Shown here: positions 63,611 to 64,000 of the stretch, in pieces
Position numbering within the stretch: position 1 is the first letter of the stretch
Layout: each line of letters starts with the position of its first letter
Source: an uncultured delta proteobacterium
GTDB taxonomy: Bacteria > Myxococcota_A > UBA9160 > JAFDET01
DNA length: 64,000 nucleotides
Direction: 5' to 3'
Assembly (NCBI GenBank): GCA_947259215.1
Contig: CAMYLJ010000010.1
Location: forward strand, 73,891 to 137,890
The notes under the pieces: generated by a model
Told to the model about the DNA's origin: nothing
Database searches by the model: none
The model's input: the letters and a program-made list of their open reading frames with translations, nothing else
Made by a program: the position numbers and the translations under genes

Positions 63611-63640
63611 ACTCCGCCGGTCGAACCGTCCGGAGGCTCC

Positions 63641-64000
63641 ATGGCGACCCCCTTTGTGCACCGCGTCTTCCATCCCACCGATTTCTCGGAGGCGAGCGAG
63701 CGGGCCTTCGCCCATGCGCTGGCCATCGCCCTCGGCCGCCAGGCCACCCTCACCATCATGAACGCGAGCAAGGGCTTCGAGGGCGCGGACTGGACGCGCT
63801 TTCCGAGCATCGTGAAGACGCTCGAGCGCTGGGGAATGCTCGAGAAGGGGAGCGACCGCGCGCAGGTCTTCGAGCGCTTCAAGATGAAGGTGAAGAAGGT
63901 CGGGATCGACGCCGGCGCCCCGGTCGATGCGATCCTCGAGTACCTGGCCAACAACCCGACGGACCTGGTGGTGATGGCGACCGAAGGCCGCGAAGGCATC
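63641..64000 (+). CDS. Universal stress protein (UspA family), C-terminus beyond window edge
   Basis: The first 120 residues of a UspA-type protein: RVFHPTDFSEASERAFAHAL (nucleotide-contacting Asp) at the start, helix and strands, and PTDLVVMATEGREG, which leads into the ATP-binding GxxGxxxxxxxxxGS motif that would lie beyond the window. It is preceded by a GGAGG ribosome site and follows the M14 gene by 30 bp, possibly in the same transcript. Confidence 0.9.
   Translation, partial: MATPFVHRVFHPTDFSEASERAFAHALAIALGRQATLTIMNASKGFEGADWTRFPSIVKTLERWGMLEKGSDRAQVFERFKMKVKKVGIDAGAPVDAILEYLANNPTDLVVMATEGREGI

Overview
The window is a dense, high-GC (roughly 70%) stretch of a bacterial chromosome. 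It has about 59 protein genes, no tRNA or rRNA, no CRISPR array and no recognisable transposase. It looks like an uncultured Gram-negative bacterium of the former Deltaproteobacteria (Myxococcota, Binatota or a neighbour). The reasons are many lipoprotein signal peptides, PlsB, an MltF-like lytic transglycosylase, HspQ, a PEP-CTERM protein, a complete classical menaquinone pathway, an F420-type luciferase-like oxidoreductase and extensive acyl-CoA chemistry. The taxonomic placement is inference; no marker gene here settles it.

Layout. 1-917: start of a di-haem cytochrome c peroxidase running off the left edge. 1111-12067 (minus): a MerR regulator followed by menG, menF, menD, menH, menB, menA, menC and menE, nearly all joined by 4-bp stop/start overlaps, then a GFA-family protein and a methyltransferase. 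12161-19001: PlsB acyltransferase, a secreted M20 amidohydrolase, a membrane-anchored alpha/beta hydrolase and an MltF-type lytic transglycosylase. 19032-25097: two overlapping MFS transporters, then an AGCS symporter, HAD phosphatase, CYTH protein and NnrU-like protein. 25156-33746 (minus): a lipid or isoprenoid/steroid-type degradation block (SDR-MaoC fusion, epimerase, SCP-x-like thiolase, hydrolase, thioesterase, SDR, amidohydrolase, LLM oxidoreductase). 34006-39309: two small lipoproteins, HspQ, a broken D-threonine-aldolase-like gene, an aspartoacylase/GCS2-ligase pair, and a divergent ribbon-helix-helix/zinc-ribbon protein across a dyad-rich operator. 39416-48344: metallophosphoesterase, DAHP synthase and a surface-glycan set (two GT39-like proteins, SGNH hydrolase, GT2, nucleotide-sugar epimerase). 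48473-64000: PEP-CTERM protein, ValS, membrane protein, lipoprotein, histidine kinase, acyl-CoA dehydrogenase, esterase, sigma/anti-sigma pair, cupin, diguanylate cyclase, esterase, M14 carboxypeptidase and a partial universal stress protein.

How the genes work together. The men genes convert chorismate to menaquinone, and a DAHP synthase for the shikimate pathway lies elsewhere in the window. The 25-34 kb block carries dehydrogenase, hydratase, thiolase and thioesterase functions that together would make a beta-oxidation-like route for a bulky acyl-CoA.

The most unusual signals are five. (1) A small palindromic element occurs twice, at 3292-3413 and 51863-51970. Its core is conserved, but its complementary arms differ between the copies, and one copy sits in frame inside menE. 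(2) A 16-bp tandem duplication at 26094-26125 removes the stop of an SDR gene and fuses it in frame to a MaoC hydratase, giving the architecture of peroxisomal MFE-2. (3) A D-threonine-aldolase-like gene carries an internal deletion with a frameshift. (4) A GCS2 ligase/aspartoacylase pair faces a ribbon-helix-helix/zinc-ribbon protein across paired operators. (5) A long imperfect inverted repeat lies at 57369-57561. All calls come from reading the sequence; no database search was run.
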